From contig NC_012522.1 of assembly GCF_000010805.1 (NCBI RefSeq), positions 7,254,001 to 7,318,000 of the forward strand: a stretch of 64,000 bases of DNA, read 5' to 3'. The stretch's first letter is position 1; every line of letters begins with the position of its first letter. Below are positions 1 to 9,113 of this stretch, piece by piece. A model generated the notes under the pieces. That model saw only the letters and a list, made by a program, of their open reading frames with translations, was not told the DNA's origin and did no database searches. The stretch comes from Rhodococcus opacus B4. GTDB lineage: Bacteria; Actinomycetota; Actinomycetes; Mycobacteriales; Mycobacteriaceae. Made by a program: the position numbers and the translations under genes.

Positions 1-344
1 AACAGCGCGTAGGACTGCACGACGACGCCGATTCCCCGTTTCGCGGGCGGAAGGCCGGTGACGTCGCGTGATCCGAGCCGCACCGAACCCGAAGTGGGAC
101 GGACGAATCCGGCAAGCGCCTTCAGCGCGGTCGACTTTCCGGAGCCGCTCGGTCCCAGGAGGGCGACGGTCTCACCGCGGGCGACGCGGAGGTTGAAGTC
201 GACGAGGGCGTGCGTGACGCCTCTGCCGCGTCCGTAGGTGACGGTGACCCGGTCGAACGTGATGGCGGGCGCCGAGTAGTCGGTGGCGCCGCGGACTGCG
301 ACGGTGTGCGGCTGGTGCGTCCGCCCTGTTGGAATTCCCGACAC
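1..344 (-). CDS. phnT: ABC importer ATP-binding protein, phosphonate (2-aminoethylphosphonate) type, 3' part outside window
   Basis: This is the first 114 codons of an ABC importer ATPase that would energise uptake by the binding protein encoded just upstream. A GTG start at 344 lies 2 bases after the stop of the binding-protein gene, so the two are co-transcribed. After a 22-residue leader come an ATPase beta strand and an intact Walker A (GPSGSGKST, about residue 60), then the Q-loop region (VVVQSYALF) at the window edge. The substrate is inferred only from the partner protein and the PhnF-type regulator. The signature motif, Walker B and C-terminus are outside the window, as are any permease genes. 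Confidence 0.8.
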   Translation of the reverse strand, partial: MSGIPTGRTHQPHTVAVRGATDYSAPAITFDRVTVTYGRGRGVTHALVDFNLRVARGETVALLGPSGSGKSTALKALAGFVRPTSGSVRLGSRDVTGLPPAKRGIGVVVQSYAL

Positions 345-346
345 GA

Positions 347-1384
347 TCAGCTCCCGGTGGCGTTCTGGTACGCGGCGACGTCCGAATCGAGTTCGGTGAG
401 TACGTCGTTCCAGTTCGGCGACCACACCTGGACACCCTGCAGGGCGCGCGCCGGGGCGCTGTCACTCGTGGCGGCGCGCACGTCCTCGCGGACCGACACG
501 CCGCGCGCCTCGCCAGCGACCGTCTTCTGGGACTCCTCGGACAGCAGGAACTCCATCAACTGTCTGCCCTGCTCGCTGCGCGGCGCACCCTTCGCCAGAC
601 CCATCACGTACGGCAGGGCGACGGTGGTGCGGGTGCCGTCGGCGGTTGCAGGGAAGAAGAGGTCGAACGTCGAACCGTCGTCGGCGATCGAGGTGAGGTT
701 CATCTGGACGTCGCCGTTGGCCACGAGCAGTTCGCCGTTGCTGACCTTCGGCTGCAGCTTGCCGGTCGAGGACGACGGTCCCACGTTGTTGGCCTGGAGC
801 TTCGCGAGGTAGTCGAGTGCGCCGTCCTTGCCCATCAGGTGCTGCAGGAGCAGCAGCACCGCGGTGCCGTCGCCGGCCTGACCTGGGGTGGAGTACTGGA
901 TCCTGCCCTTGAAGCGGTCGGACAGCAGGTCGTCCCAGGAAGCGGGAGCGGGCGACGCCGCGGGGTTGGCGATGAACGACAGGTAGTTCTCGACGACGGG
1001 AACGTAGCGGCCGGCCGGGTCCGTCTCCGCCGTGGGGAGGGCCGAGGTGTCGACGCCGCTGGGGACGAGCAGTCCCTGAGCGTCCGCCTTCTGGATGAAC
1101 GGCGGCAGCGTGACGACGACGTCGGCCTGCGGGTTGGACTGTTCCTTCTCGAGGCGGGAGACGACCTCGCCGGATCCGGCCTCCACGAGATTCACCGCGA
1201 TGCCGGTCTGTGCGGTGAAGGCGTCGAACCGCGACTGGTACCACCCTGAGAGGCCGTCGGCGCTGTACACGGTCACGGTGTCGGTGCCCGAGGTCGAGGC
1301 GGTACCGGTTCCGCCGCAGGCGGTTCCGAGAGTGAGGACGGTCGCGGCCAGGGCGGCTGCCGCGATCCGTGGGCGAAGGCGCAT
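347..1384 (-). CDS. phnS: ABC transporter substrate-binding lipoprotein, 2-aminoethylphosphonate (PhnS) type
   Basis: An extracellular binding protein of 345 residues. It has a lipoprotein signal peptide ending in a lipobox (GTACGG, Cys about 23) followed by a low-complexity T/S/G linker. The mature start TVTVYSADGLSGWYQ and the stretch NPQADVVVTLPPFIQKA are characteristic of PhnS-type aminoethylphosphonate receptors within the Fe3+/spermidine-like binding-protein fold. The start is ATG at 1384, preceded by AAGGA. It is the first gene of a leftward operon with the ATPase 2 bases downstream, and it is divergent from a GntR/UTRA regulator with two operator-like palindromes between them. Another oxyanion or polyamine ligand is possible. 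The family assignment is firmer than the ligand. Confidence 0.8.
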   Translation of the reverse strand: MRLRPRIAAAALAATVLTLGTACGGTGTASTSGTDTVTVYSADGLSGWYQSRFDAFTAQTGIAVNLVEAGSGEVVSRLEKEQSNPQADVVVTLPPFIQKADAQGLLVPSGVDTSALPTAETDPAGRYVPVVENYLSFIANPAASPAPASWDDLLSDRFKGRIQYSTPGQAGDGTAVLLLLQHLMGKDGALDYLAKLQANNVGPSSSTGKLQPKVSNGELLVANGDVQMNLTSIADDGSTFDLFFPATADGTRTTVALPYVMGLAKGAPRSEQGRQLMEFLLSEESQKTVAGEARGVSVREDVRAATSDSAPARALQGVQVWSPNWNDVLTELDSDVAAYQNATGS

Positions 1385-1430
1385 GGTGAGTTCCTTACGA
1401 TGAGAGGTCGGTGCCCAGAAGCCTGCCGTT

Positions 1431-1489
1431 TGGTCTAGACCAGTGGGCCACCGCTGGGGGAACGGCAGGTGAACAATTGGTATAGACCA
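1431..1489. promoter_or_regulatory. Two PhnF-like GntR operators in the divergent promoter region
   Basis: TGGTCTAGACCA at 1431-1442 is a perfect 12-base palindrome, and TGGTATAGACCA at 1478-1489 is the same element with one change. Centre-to-centre spacing is 47 bases, between the phnS and regulator starts. From memory, M. smegmatis PhnF binds TGGTATAGACCA, identical to the second site. The adjacent HutC/UTRA regulator is the expected ligand-responsive repressor of both genes. Confidence 0.75.
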
Positions 1490-1567
1490 TTTTTCGGGTA
1501 CGCTCAGCCGCATGAACGACGACGCAGACGCGCGAGGAGAGTCCGTGCTGAACGGCACCGTCACGCG

Positions 1568-2275
1568 ATGACCCAGGCGCCGAACGTCCCCAAGTACTAC
1601 CGGGTCCGCACCGAACTCGAGTCGATCCTCGCCGAACTCGAGGTGGGGGACGCGGTGCCCGCGGAGCGGGAACTCGCCCAGCGGTTCACGGTGTCCCGCG
1701 AGACGGTGCGGCAGGCCATCCACGAGCTGCTGGTCGAGGGCCGCGTCGAGCGTCGAGGCCGCGGCACCGTCGTCGCCAGCCCGAAGCTCGTGCAGCCGCT
1801 GTCGCTGCGGTCCTACACGGAGGGCGCGGTCAGCCAGGGGCGGGTGCCCGGGCGTGAACTGGTCACGTTCGAGGAACTCGGCGCCGACGCGGACCTCGCC
1901 GAGGCGCTCGGTCTCGCGGCCGGCGCACCGGTGATCCACCTCGAACGGGTCCTGCTCGCGGACGACCAGAAGATCGGCCTCGAGAGCACCCATCTGCCGG
2001 CGGGTCGCTTCGGGGAGATGGCGCGCGCATTCGACCCGGGCACCTCGCTGTACGCGGCGATCCGCGAGTCGGGAGTGGTGTTCGCGTCGGCCACCGAGCG
2101 GATCGAGACCGTGCTGGCCTCCCCGCGAGAGGCCGCGCTGCTCGACTCGACCACGGCCATGCCGATGCTGCTGCTCCACCGGCTCTCGCTCGACGCCGGG
2201 GGTGTTCCGATCGAACGGGTGCGTTCTCTCTACCGCGGCGACCGGATCGCATTCCTCACGACCCTGCGGGACTGA
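1568..2275 (+). CDS. GntR-family (HutC/UTRA subfamily) transcriptional regulator, PhnF-like
   Basis: A 235-residue repressor. An N-terminal winged helix-turn-helix (about 8-75; [21 protein letters not shown]) is followed by a UTRA effector-binding domain (about 90-230; [22 protein letters not shown]). I chose ATG 1568 because the in-frame upstream extension to 1469 would run through the second operator and is Arg-rich without family character. It faces the phnS/phnT genes, and the intergenic sites match the known PhnF box, so it probably represses the importer and itself until a phosphonate or phosphate-starvation signal appears. The effector is inferred, not seen. Confidence 0.85.
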   Translation: MTQAPNVPKYYRVRTELESILAELEVGDAVPAERELAQRFTVSRETVRQAIHELLVEGRVERRGRGTVVASPKLVQPLSLRSYTEGAVSQGRVPGRELVTFEELGADADLAEALGLAAGAPVIHLERVLLADDQKIGLESTHLPAGRFGEMARAFDPGTSLYAAIRESGVVFASATERIETVLASPREAALLDSTTAMPMLLLHRLSLDAGGVPIERVRSLYRGDRIAFLTTLRD

Positions 2276-2333
2276 GAGCTCGCGCGGCGGGTCCCGAGGC
2301 GACCCGGCCAGGTGCGGGTCTAACCTGGTACCC

Positions 2334-3191
2334 ATGTCTGTCCGCACAGCACTGAGCCCCGGAACCGTGTCTCCCGTCCTCGCCGTACCGGCGGGGATCG
2401 AGCGTCCCGAGTACGCGTGGAAGCCCACGGCCAAGGAAGGCAACGAGCCGTGGGTCCAGACCCCGGAGACCATCGAGGCCATGCGGGTGGCGAGCAAGAT
2501 CGCCGCGCAGGCACTGCAGGAGGCCGGTAAGGCGGTGGCGCCGGGCGTCACCACCGACGAACTCGACCGCATCGCGCACGAATACATGACTGATCACGGC
2601 GCCTATCCGTCGACGCTCGGTTACAAGGGATTTCCCAAGTCGTGCTGCACGTCGCTCAACGAGGTGATCTGCCACGGCATCCCCGACTCGACGGTGATCC
2701 AGGACGGTGACATCGTCAACATCGACGTCACCGCCTACATCGGCGGCGTGCACGGAGACACCAACGCCACGTTCCTCGCCGGCGACGTCGCCGAGGAGAA
2801 CCGGTTGCTGGTGGAGCGGACCCACGAGGCGACGATGCGCGCCATCAAGGCCGTCAAGCCGGGCCGGGCGCTCAACGTCGTCGGCCGCGTCATCGAGTCG
2901 TACGCGCACCGCTTCGGGTACGGCGTGGTCCGCGACTTCACCGGACACGGCATCGGCACCACGTTCCACAACGGCCTCGTCATCCTCCACTACGACGAGC
3001 CCTCCGTGGACACGGTCATCGAACCCGGCATGGTGTTCACGATCGAACCGATGATCAACCTCGGTGACATCGGCTGGGAGATGTGGGACGACGACTGGAC
3101 CGTGGTCACCAAGGATCGCAAGTGGACGGCCCAGTTCGAGCACACCATCGTGGTCACCGAGACCGGCAACGAGATCCTCACCCTGCCTTGA
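2334..3191 (+). CDS. map: Type I methionine aminopeptidase
   Basis: A cytoplasmic metalloprotease that removes the initiator Met from nascent proteins. The 285 residues match the N-terminally extended mycobacterial enzyme (MapB class). The pita-bread fold ligands are visible: [16 protein letters not shown] carries the two Asp ligands, GHGIG the His, TIEPM a Glu and QFEHTI the last Glu. CHGIPD carries the substrate-contacting His. ATG 2334 starts a typical family N-terminus (about 40 residues before the catalytic core); the reading frame stays open further upstream through the preceding gene, but that extension has no family character. The stop overlaps the likely TTG start of cobQ, so the two are translationally coupled. 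Confidence 0.95.
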
Positions 3192-4726
3192 GCGAGAGCC
3201 GGTGGAGGGGCGCGCTGCTCGTCGCCGGCACCACGTCCGACGCGGGCAAGAGTGTGCTCGTGGCGGGACTGTGCCGGATGCTGGCGCGGCGGGGTGTCCG
3301 GGTGGCGCCGTTCAAGGCGCAGAACATGTCGAACAATTCCGTCGTCACGTTGGACGGCGGCGAGATCGGCCGGGCGCAGGCCCTGCAGGCCGCGGCCTGC
3401 GGGCTCGAGCCGAGTGTCCGCTTCAACCCGGTGCTGCTGAAACCGGGCAGCGACCGCACGTCGCAACTCGTGGTGCGGGGGCGGGCGGTCACGACCGTCG
3501 GGGCCCGCGACTACATCGAGCACCGGGGGCACCTGCGGACGGTGGTCGCCGAGGAACTGCAGTCGCTGCGCGCCGACTACGACGTGGTGCTGTGCGAGGG
3601 GGCCGGCTCACCCGCGGAGATCAATCTGCGCGCCACGGACCTGGCGAACATGGGCCTCGCCCGCGCGGCGGACCTCCCGGTGCTCGTCGTCGGCGACATC
3701 GACCGCGGTGGGGTACTGGCCCACCTGTTCGGCACCGTGGCCGTCCTCGCCCCGGAGGACCAGGCGCTGATCGCGGGCTTCGTGATCAACAAGTTCCGCG
3801 GCGACGTGTCGCTGCTCGCGCCGGGTCTGGGACAGCTGACGGCGATGACGGGTCGCCCGACGCTCGGGGTGATTCCGTTCGCCGAGGACCTGTGGCTCGA
3901 CGCGGAGGATTCGCTGGGTGTGGTGGGTGACGCCCCGGTCGGGCGGCCGGCGCCCCCGGTCGGCGACGACTGGCTGCGCGTGGCCGCGATCCGCCTGCCC
4001 CGCATCTCCAATTCGACGGACGTCGAGGCGCTCGCGTGCGAACCGGGGGTGTCGGTGCGCTGGGTCACCGACCCGTCGCGGCTCGAGGATGCCGACCTGG
4101 TCGTGCTGCCCGGCAGCAAGTCGACCGTGTCGGATCTGGAGTGGTTGCGCCGCAACGGCATCGCGGACGCGATCGCGGTGCATGCGAAACGCGGCGGCCC
4201 GGTTCTCGGTGTCTGCGGCGGCTACCAGATGCTCGGGTCCGTCATCGTCGACGACGTCGAATCCGGCCGGGGTGCAGTCCCCGGGCTGGGGCTGCTCGAC
4301 CTCGAGGTGGAGTTCGCCCCGGACAAGGTGCTCGCGCAGGTCCGCGGCGACGCCCACGGAGTCCCGGTGTCCGGGTACGAGATCCATCACGGCCGCGTCC
4401 GGCGCAACGGTGATCCGCCGCTGCTCCACGCGCGCGGCGGCGCCGCGGAGGGCAGCATCCGCGGCGCCGTGTACGGCACCCACTGGCACGGTCTGCTCGA
4501 GACCGACCGGTTCCGCCGGATCCTGCTGGACGACGTGGCCGAGCACGCGGGGAGAACCGGTTTCGTCACCGCCCCGGACACGGACGTCGCCGCGATCCGG
4601 ACCGCCCAACTCGATCTGCTGGCGGACCTGGTGGAGCAGAATCTCGATCTTCCCGCCCTCCAGGCGCTGCTCGGGGCGGGCGCCCCGGCAGGGCTGCCTG
4701 TCATCGCGTCAGATCTTCTGCGCTAG
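3188..4726 (+). CDS. cobQ: Cobyric acid synthase (adenosylcobyrinate amidotransferase)
   Basis: Amidates carboxyls b, d, e and g of adenosylcobyrinic acid a,c-diamide, using glutamine and ATP, to give cobyric acid. The 512 residues have the N-terminal dethiobiotin-synthetase-like ATPase ([10 protein letters not shown], near residue 10; FKAQNMSNN) and a C-terminal class I glutamine amidotransferase with the nucleophile elbow GVCGGYQML and the distal GTHWHG. No ATG or GTG fits the conserved N-terminus. TTG 3188, overlapping the map stop, gives exactly the expected start. It is separate from the riboswitch-led corrinoid run at 12.5 kb, and no riboswitch is visible here. Its TAG stop overlaps that of the convergent gene. 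Confidence 0.93.
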
Positions 4727-5421
4727 GCCGTCGCGCGGCGGACGACCGTCCATGCGGCGAGGATTCCCGCCGCGGCGGCCAGCGCAGGCAGCCACACCAT
4801 CGGAACCGATCGGGGGACGTCCGCGAACCAGTGGCCGATGTCCGCCCACCACCTCTGCCACGTGATCACGAATGCGGCGGCGCCCGCGGCGAGGAGCGTG
4901 CCGACGCCGAGGGTGAACAGGCCCACCACCCGCCACCGGTGATGCAGTGCGCCCAAGAGCATTCCGGCCGCCGCGGTCAGTGCGAGGAAGGCGAAGTACG
5001 TGGCGAGCTGGATCATCGGGGCGGAGGTGAAGTAGTTGGGAATCGCGAACATCCGCATCCCCACACCCCAGCCGCCGGTGGCCTCCTCGATCAGCGACAG
5101 TCCGTAGAGGAGCACTCCGAACAGGAGGACCTGGACGCCGGCGACGATCAGGGTGGCCGTGAAGTAGTCGCGCCGGGTGACGCTCATTCCCAGGGCGAAC
5201 GGGAACGTCTGCGTCATGGCCTGCAGGTAGAACACGAGGGCGAACCCGAACAGGGAGAAGACCCCGCCTGTGAAATTGGTGTCGCTGCCGGTGTCGCCGA
5301 CCAGCGCGAAGATGGCCGCGCCGATCGTGAACGACGCGAGCAGTATGCCCAGCGGCCACGCGACGAGCAGGGGCCAGGCGACGGTGTGGATGCGGGAGAC
5401 GGTCAGGATCCGGTTCGTCAT
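4723..5421 (-). CDS. ABC exporter membrane subunit
   Basis: A 232-residue integral membrane protein with about six hydrophobic segments (for example [19 protein letters not shown], then [14 protein letters not shown]) and no recognisable enzymatic motif. Its start overlaps the stop of the upstream ATPase gene by 4 bases (ATGA), so it is the membrane half of that ABC system, in the operon led by a YtrA-type regulator. Such modules in Gram-positives respond to cell-envelope agents. The exported compound is unknown. Its stop codon (4723-4725) overlaps the cobQ stop on the other strand, leaving no room for a separate terminator. Confidence 0.75.
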
Positions 5422-6338
5422 CGTGCGTCCTCCTTGCCGGCCGTGGTGCCGGCGGCTGTGGTGCTGCGGACCACGAGTTGCTGAAGGCTGAGCGGCTCGA
5501 ACCGCAGGCCCTCGTCCACCGCTCGGTCCCGTTCGGTGTCCGACAGCGTGGTCTGTACGGTCGCCCGTTCGTGTCCGCCGAGCGATTCCCGGTGCAGCAC
5601 GGTCTTGTTCGAGGTGAAGTCGGCGACGAGCGACGCGAGACCGGAGACGACGACCGCGCCCTCGCGGAGCGCGTCGGCGTCCTCGTCGAGGACGATCCGC
5701 CCCCTGTCGATCAGGATCACGTGTTCGATGAGGTCGCTGACCTCGTCGATGAGGTGCGTGGACAGCACGACCGTGCGTGGGTGCTCGGCGTAGTCGGCGA
5801 GCAGCCGGTCGTAGAAGAGGTGCCGCGCGACGGCGTCGAGACCGAGATACGGCTCGTCGAACAGGGTCAGTGGTGCGCGGGAGGCCAGGCCGACCGTCAC
5901 GCCGAGCGCGGACGTCATGCCCCGCGAGAGTTTCTTCACCTTGCGGCCGGGCGGAAGATCGAAATCCGCCAGCAATGTCTGTGCGAGTTCCTCGTCCCAG
6001 TGGGGGAGCAGGTGCCGTGCGCTCGCGAGGACGTGCCGGACCTTGAAGTCGTCCGGGTATTTCTGGCTCTCCTTGACGAAGCAGACGTCAGTGAGCACCC
6101 GGGCATTCTCGTGTGGCGCCCGCCCGAAGACCTCCACGGCGCCCGAGGTCTGGAACTCCTGGCCGGTGAGGATCTGCATGAGCGTGGTCTTGCCCGCGCC
6201 GTTGCGGCCGAGGAGACCGTAGATCTTGTTCTCCTGCAACGAGAAATCGACCCCGTCGAGCGCGGCGACGTCGCCGAATCGCCTACCGAGTCCCCGCGCC
6301 GCGGCGATGGTCTTCGTATCGGACAGCGTGCCGATCAT
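5418..6338 (-). CDS. ABC exporter ATP-binding protein
   Basis: A 306-residue ATPase with Walker A GRNGAGKT (about residue 46), a signature-like segment KLSRGMTSALG and Walker B TLFDEPYLGLD. The C-terminal 80 residues form an accessory domain. The signature LSRGM replaces the usual LSGGQ, as in YtrB/BcrA-like exporters. The ATG at 6338 overlaps the regulator stop and its own stop overlaps the permease start, both by 4 bases, so regulator, ATPase and permease form one translationally coupled operon. Substrate not predictable. Confidence 0.87.
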   Translation of the reverse strand: MIGTLSDTKTIAAARGLGRRFGDVAALDGVDFSLQENKIYGLLGRNGAGKTTLMQILTGQEFQTSGAVEVFGRAPHENARVLTDVCFVKESQKYPDDFKVRHVLASARHLLPHWDEELAQTLLADFDLPPGRKVKKLSRGMTSALGVTVGLASRAPLTLFDEPYLGLDAVARHLFYDRLLADYAEHPRTVVLSTHLIDEVSDLIEHVILIDRGRIVLDEDADALREGAVVVSGLASLVADFTSNKTVLHRESLGGHERATVQTTLSDTERDRAVDEGLRFEPLSLQQLVVRSTTAAGTTAGKEDAR

Positions 6339-6697
6339 CGTGCTCCCTCCCGTTGGTCGAGCATGGTCTTGAGTTCGGCGATGCTGACGCCGAGTTTGTC
6401 CGCCTCGGTGACGAGCGGATCGATGAACTGGCGCGCGAACCGCTCGCGTCGCCTGAAGCGCAGCGCATTCCGGGCGCCGGAGGTGACGAACATCCCGATT
6501 CCCCGCTTCTTGTAGAGGATCCCGTCGGCGACGAGCTGATTGAGGCCCTTGGCTGCGGTCGCCGGGTTGATCCGGTGGAACGCGGCGAGCTCGTTGGTGG
6601 ACGGCACCTGGCCTTCCTCGGGAAGGGTTCCGTCGATGATCGAGTTCTCGATGAGCGCCGCGATCTGCTGGAACAGCGGTCTGCCGTTGTCGATCAT
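6335..6697 (-). CDS. GntR-family transcriptional regulator, YtrA subfamily
   Basis: A 120-residue DNA-binding protein with an N-terminal winged helix (FQQIAALIENSIIDGTLPEE, then STNELAAFHRINPATAAKGLNQL) and only a short C-terminal dimerisation tail, the architecture of YtrA, the smallest GntR subfamily. It is first in an operon with an ABC ATPase and permease, the usual YtrA context. A perfect 10+10 inverted repeat lies about 25 bases upstream of the ATG at 6697, well placed for autorepression. Confidence 0.87.
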   Translation of the reverse strand: MIDNGRPLFQQIAALIENSIIDGTLPEEGQVPSTNELAAFHRINPATAAKGLNQLVADGILYKKRGIGMFVTSGARNALRFRRRERFARQFIDPLVTEADKLGVSIAELKTMLDQREGAR

Positions 6698-6721
6698 CGA
6701 CGCCCGCCTCGTCGGTTGATC

Positions 6722-6745
6722 GGTTCATTACTCATGTAATGAACC
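6722..6745. promoter_or_regulatory. YtrA-type operator palindrome
   Basis: GGTTCATTAC at 6722-6731 and GTAATGAACC at 6736-6745 are perfect inverted repeats around a 4-base spacer. The site lies between the start of the YtrA-type gene (6697) and the divergent gene at 6801, so it could affect both. GntR proteins of this subfamily bind such spaced dyads; occupancy is inferred. Confidence 0.7.
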
Positions 6746-6800
6746 ATAGAACTAGGGCGGTCCGAGCGCAACAGGTCCGCGATCGCGTAGTTTTTAGCCC

Positions 6801-7367
6801 ATGGAACTGACGCACGTGGCGGTGGGAAATGGCAACTGCACGGTCCGGATCGACGGACCGGAGAGCAAACACACCGTCCTCCTGCTACCGGGGGCCGGCG
6901 ACGGGCCGGATGTCTACGACGGCGTCTGCGAACGCCTGCACAATTCGGACCTGCGCACGATCGTCCCCGAGGACATCACCGGTCTCGACGAGGCAGCCGT
7001 CATGGGCCTGCTCGACGAGCTGAAGGTCGGGTGGGTCAACCTCGTCGGCAGCCGGGAAGGGGCCGAACTCGCCTGGTCGCTGGCGGCCCGCCAGTTCGGG
7101 CGCTTCGCGAGCCTCGTCGTCGCCGACCGGGGGCATCCAGCGGCGCCCGACGCCGCGGGTGCGGTGCGCGGATCCGACTGTCCGGCGGTCGAACTCCCCA
7201 CGACCGTGATGGTCGCGGACCCCGGCCGGCGCGCCGAGGCGGACGCCAGCGGACGCTTCGTCTACTCCGACTTCCGCGTCGTCCAACTCGACGGCGTCAC
7301 CAACGTTCCGGCCTCGGCGGCCGCCGAACTGGCCACCGAGATCGTCCTTCGCACCAGCCCCTGGTAG
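6801..7367 (+). CDS. Alpha/beta-hydrolase-fold protein, probably non-catalytic
   Basis: A 188-residue protein with the start of an alpha/beta hydrolase fold (TVLLLPGAGDGPDVYDGVCE) but shorter than functional members (250-300). The nucleophile elbow position reads VGSREGAE: the Gly-x-Ser-x-Gly serine is replaced by Arg, and no convincing Asp/His follow. This suggests a binding or structural role, or a decayed enzyme that still keeps an open frame. ATG 6801 is the first in-frame start after the divergent operator. It ends just before a strong hairpin. Function unknown. Confidence 0.7.
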   Translation: MELTHVAVGNGNCTVRIDGPESKHTVLLLPGAGDGPDVYDGVCERLHNSDLRTIVPEDITGLDEAAVMGLLDELKVGWVNLVGSREGAELAWSLAARQFGRFASLVVADRGHPAAPDAAGAVRGSDCPAVELPTTVMVADPGRRAEADASGRFVYSDFRVVQLDGVTNVPASAAAELATEIVLRTSPW

Positions 7368-7377
7368 ACCCGGTGTG

Positions 7378-7413
7378 GCCCCACGCCGAGCCCGGCCGGG
7401 CTCAGCGTGGGGC
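7378..7413. terminator. Strong bidirectional hairpin terminator
   Basis: GCCCCACGC (7378-7386) pairs with GCGTGGGGC (7405-7413), and inside it GAGCCCGG pairs with CCGGGCTC, giving a near-continuous 17-18 bp GC-rich stem. It begins 10 bases after the stop of the rightward gene and includes the stop codon of the leftward UPF0060 gene, so it can serve both convergent genes. There is no clear U-tract, as usual in actinomycetes. Confidence 0.7.
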
Positions 7414-7731
7414 GTACATGATGACGGCCATGCCCAGCAGGCAGATGAGGGCCCCCGACACGTCCCACCGGTCCGGCCGGAACCCGTCGGCCACCATGCC
7501 CCAGATCAGCGAGCCCGCGACGAACACGCCGCCGTAGGCGGCGAGGATGCGGCCGAAATTGGCATCCGGCTGCATCGTCGCGACGAACCCGTACGCTCCG
7601 AGCGCCGCCACACCGGCGCCGATCCAGATCCAGCCGCGGTGCTCGCGGACCCCTTGCCAGACCAGCCAGGCGCCGCCGATCTCGAACAGCGCCGCAACGG
7701 CGAACAGTGCGACCGACTTCGCGACCGTCAC
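7402..7731 (-). CDS. UPF0060 (YnfA-like) small membrane protein
   Basis: A 109-residue inner-membrane protein with four hydrophobic helices, the length and pattern of the UPF0060/YnfA family ([20 protein letters not shown] at the N-terminus; [20 protein letters not shown] in helix 3). The family is related to small multidrug-resistance transporters; some members are reported to confer efflux, but most are untested. GTG 7731 overlaps the mtr stop by 4 bases, so it is the last gene of a leftward run hydrolase-mtr-UPF0060. Expression with mycothiol metabolism is therefore likely; a shared function is speculative. Confidence 0.85.
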   Translation of the reverse strand: MTVAKSVALFAVAALFEIGGAWLVWQGVREHRGWIWIGAGVAALGAYGFVATMQPDANFGRILAAYGGVFVAGSLIWGMVADGFRPDRWDVSGALICLLGMAVIMYAPR

Positions 7732-9113
7732 TCGGACGGCAGGTCGAGGCCGAGGAGGGCGTTCTCGACCACCTCGGGCAGCCCCGGATGGATCCAGTAC
7801 TGCCCCCGCGCCATCTGCTGCGCCGTCTGGCCGAAGCTCATCGCCTGGATCAGCGGCTGGATCACCGTCGGCGCCTGAGCGCCGATCACGTGCGCACCCA
7901 GCAGACGCCCGGTGCCGCGTTCGGCGACGACCTTGCAGAGTCCCTCGTCGTCCTCCATGGCCCACCCGTACGCGACGTCGCCGTAGGCCTGCACCTTCAC
8001 CGTGACGTCCCAGCCCGCCTCGCGGGCCTCGGCCTCGGTGAGCCCGACGTGCGCGATCTGCGGATCGGTGAACACGGCCGCGGGAACGAACCGGTGGTCC
8101 GAGGAGCGCAGCCCCGACGTGTCCGTCCACGCGCCCTGCAGGAGATTGTGCTGAACGACCCGGGCCTCGTGGTTGGCGACGTGCTTGAGCTGGTAGGGAG
8201 AGGAGACGTCGCCGAGCGCGAAAACGCCTTCGGCACCGGTCCGTTGGAACTCGTCGACCACGACGCGTCCCTCGTCGTCGAGGTCGACGCCACCGGCGGC
8301 AGCCCCGATGGCGTCACCGTTCGACTGCCGCCCGGTGGCCACCAGCAGAACGTCGCCCGACACGACGGTGCCGTCCGCGAGCTCGACGGCGACCCCGTCG
8401 CCGTCCCGGCGCACGGCCGCCACGGCGTGCCCGCGGTGCACGTCCCACTTCCGCTCGGCGAGATCGGTGAACCGGCGGGAGACGTCGTCGTCGAGGTGGC
8501 GCAGCAGGCGTGAGCTGCGCGCGATCAGCGACACCCGGGTGCCCAGCGCGGAGAACACGTGCGCGAACTCGGCGGCGATGAATCCCGCGCCGATGATCAC
8601 CATGCGCTCGGGTAGTTCCGGCAGCCGCATGATGTCGTCGTTCGTGTAGTACCGCACGCCCGACTCCCGGACGACGCCGGGAATGATCGGCCGCGACCCC
8701 GCGGCGATCACCACCTGATCGGCCGTGATCACTTCCCCGGTCCCGGTGTCGAGGGTCCGCGGTCCCACGAACGTCGCGTGCCCGCGGAACAGCGTCGTGT
8801 TCGGGCTGTCCTCGGCGCGGTAGCGTTCCCCGCCGGCCGAGATCGGGTCGATGCGGCCGAAAACCCGCTTCACGATGTCGGGCCAGCGCACACCCTCGAG
8901 TTGCGCGTCGACGCCGTACTTCGCGGACCCCGTGACCGTGCGGGCCACCTCCGCGGCGTAGACGAACATCTTCGTCGGGATGCAGCCCACGTTCAGGCAC
9001 GTTCCGCCGTACGTGCCCTCCTCGAGGATCGCGATCTTCTTGTCGGCGAACCGGTCGTCGGGCAGCGAATTGCCGGACCCCGAACCGATGATGGCCAGAT
9101 CGAAGTGCGTCAC
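7728..9113 (-). CDS. mtr: Mycothione reductase
   Basis: An FAD- and NADPH-dependent reductase that recycles mycothione (the mycothiol disulfide), the actinobacterial counterpart of glutathione reductase. The 461 residues have an N-terminal FAD motif (IIGSGSGNS), the redox-active disulfide Cys39/Cys44 in [11 protein letters not shown], an NAD(P) motif [12 protein letters not shown], and the C-terminal dimer-interface [14 protein letters not shown] with the active-site His-Glu. Similarity to the M. tuberculosis enzyme is extensive from memory ([26 protein letters not shown]). GTG 9113 overlaps the upstream hydrolase stop. It shows that the host makes mycothiol. Confidence 0.95.
   Translation of the reverse strand: MTHFDLAIIGSGSGNSLPDDRFADKKIAILEEGTYGGTCLNVGCIPTKMFVYAAEVARTVTGSAKYGVDAQLEGVRWPDIVKRVFGRIDPISAGGERYRAEDSPNTTLFRGHATFVGPRTLDTGTGEVITADQVVIAAGSRPIIPGVVRESGVRYYTNDDIMRLPELPERMVIIGAGFIAAEFAHVFSALGTRVSLIARSSRLLRHLDDDVSRRFTDLAERKWDVHRGHAVAAVRRDGDGVAVELADGTVVSGDVLLVATGRQSNGDAIGAAAGGVDLDDEGRVVVDEFQRTGAEGVFALGDVSSPYQLKHVANHEARVVQHNLLQGAWTDTSGLRSSDHRFVPAAVFTDPQIAHVGLTEAEAREAGWDVTVKVQAYGDVAYGWAMEDDEGLCKVVAERGTGRLLGAHVIGAQAPTVIQPLIQAMSFGQTAQQMARGQYWIHPGLPEVVENALLGLDLPSE

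Noticed and set aside
347-2587. 746-residue leftward frame covering phnS and the regulator region
   Set aside because: Only the last 345 residues are protein-like; the extension is antisense to the GntR gene and crosses the operators.
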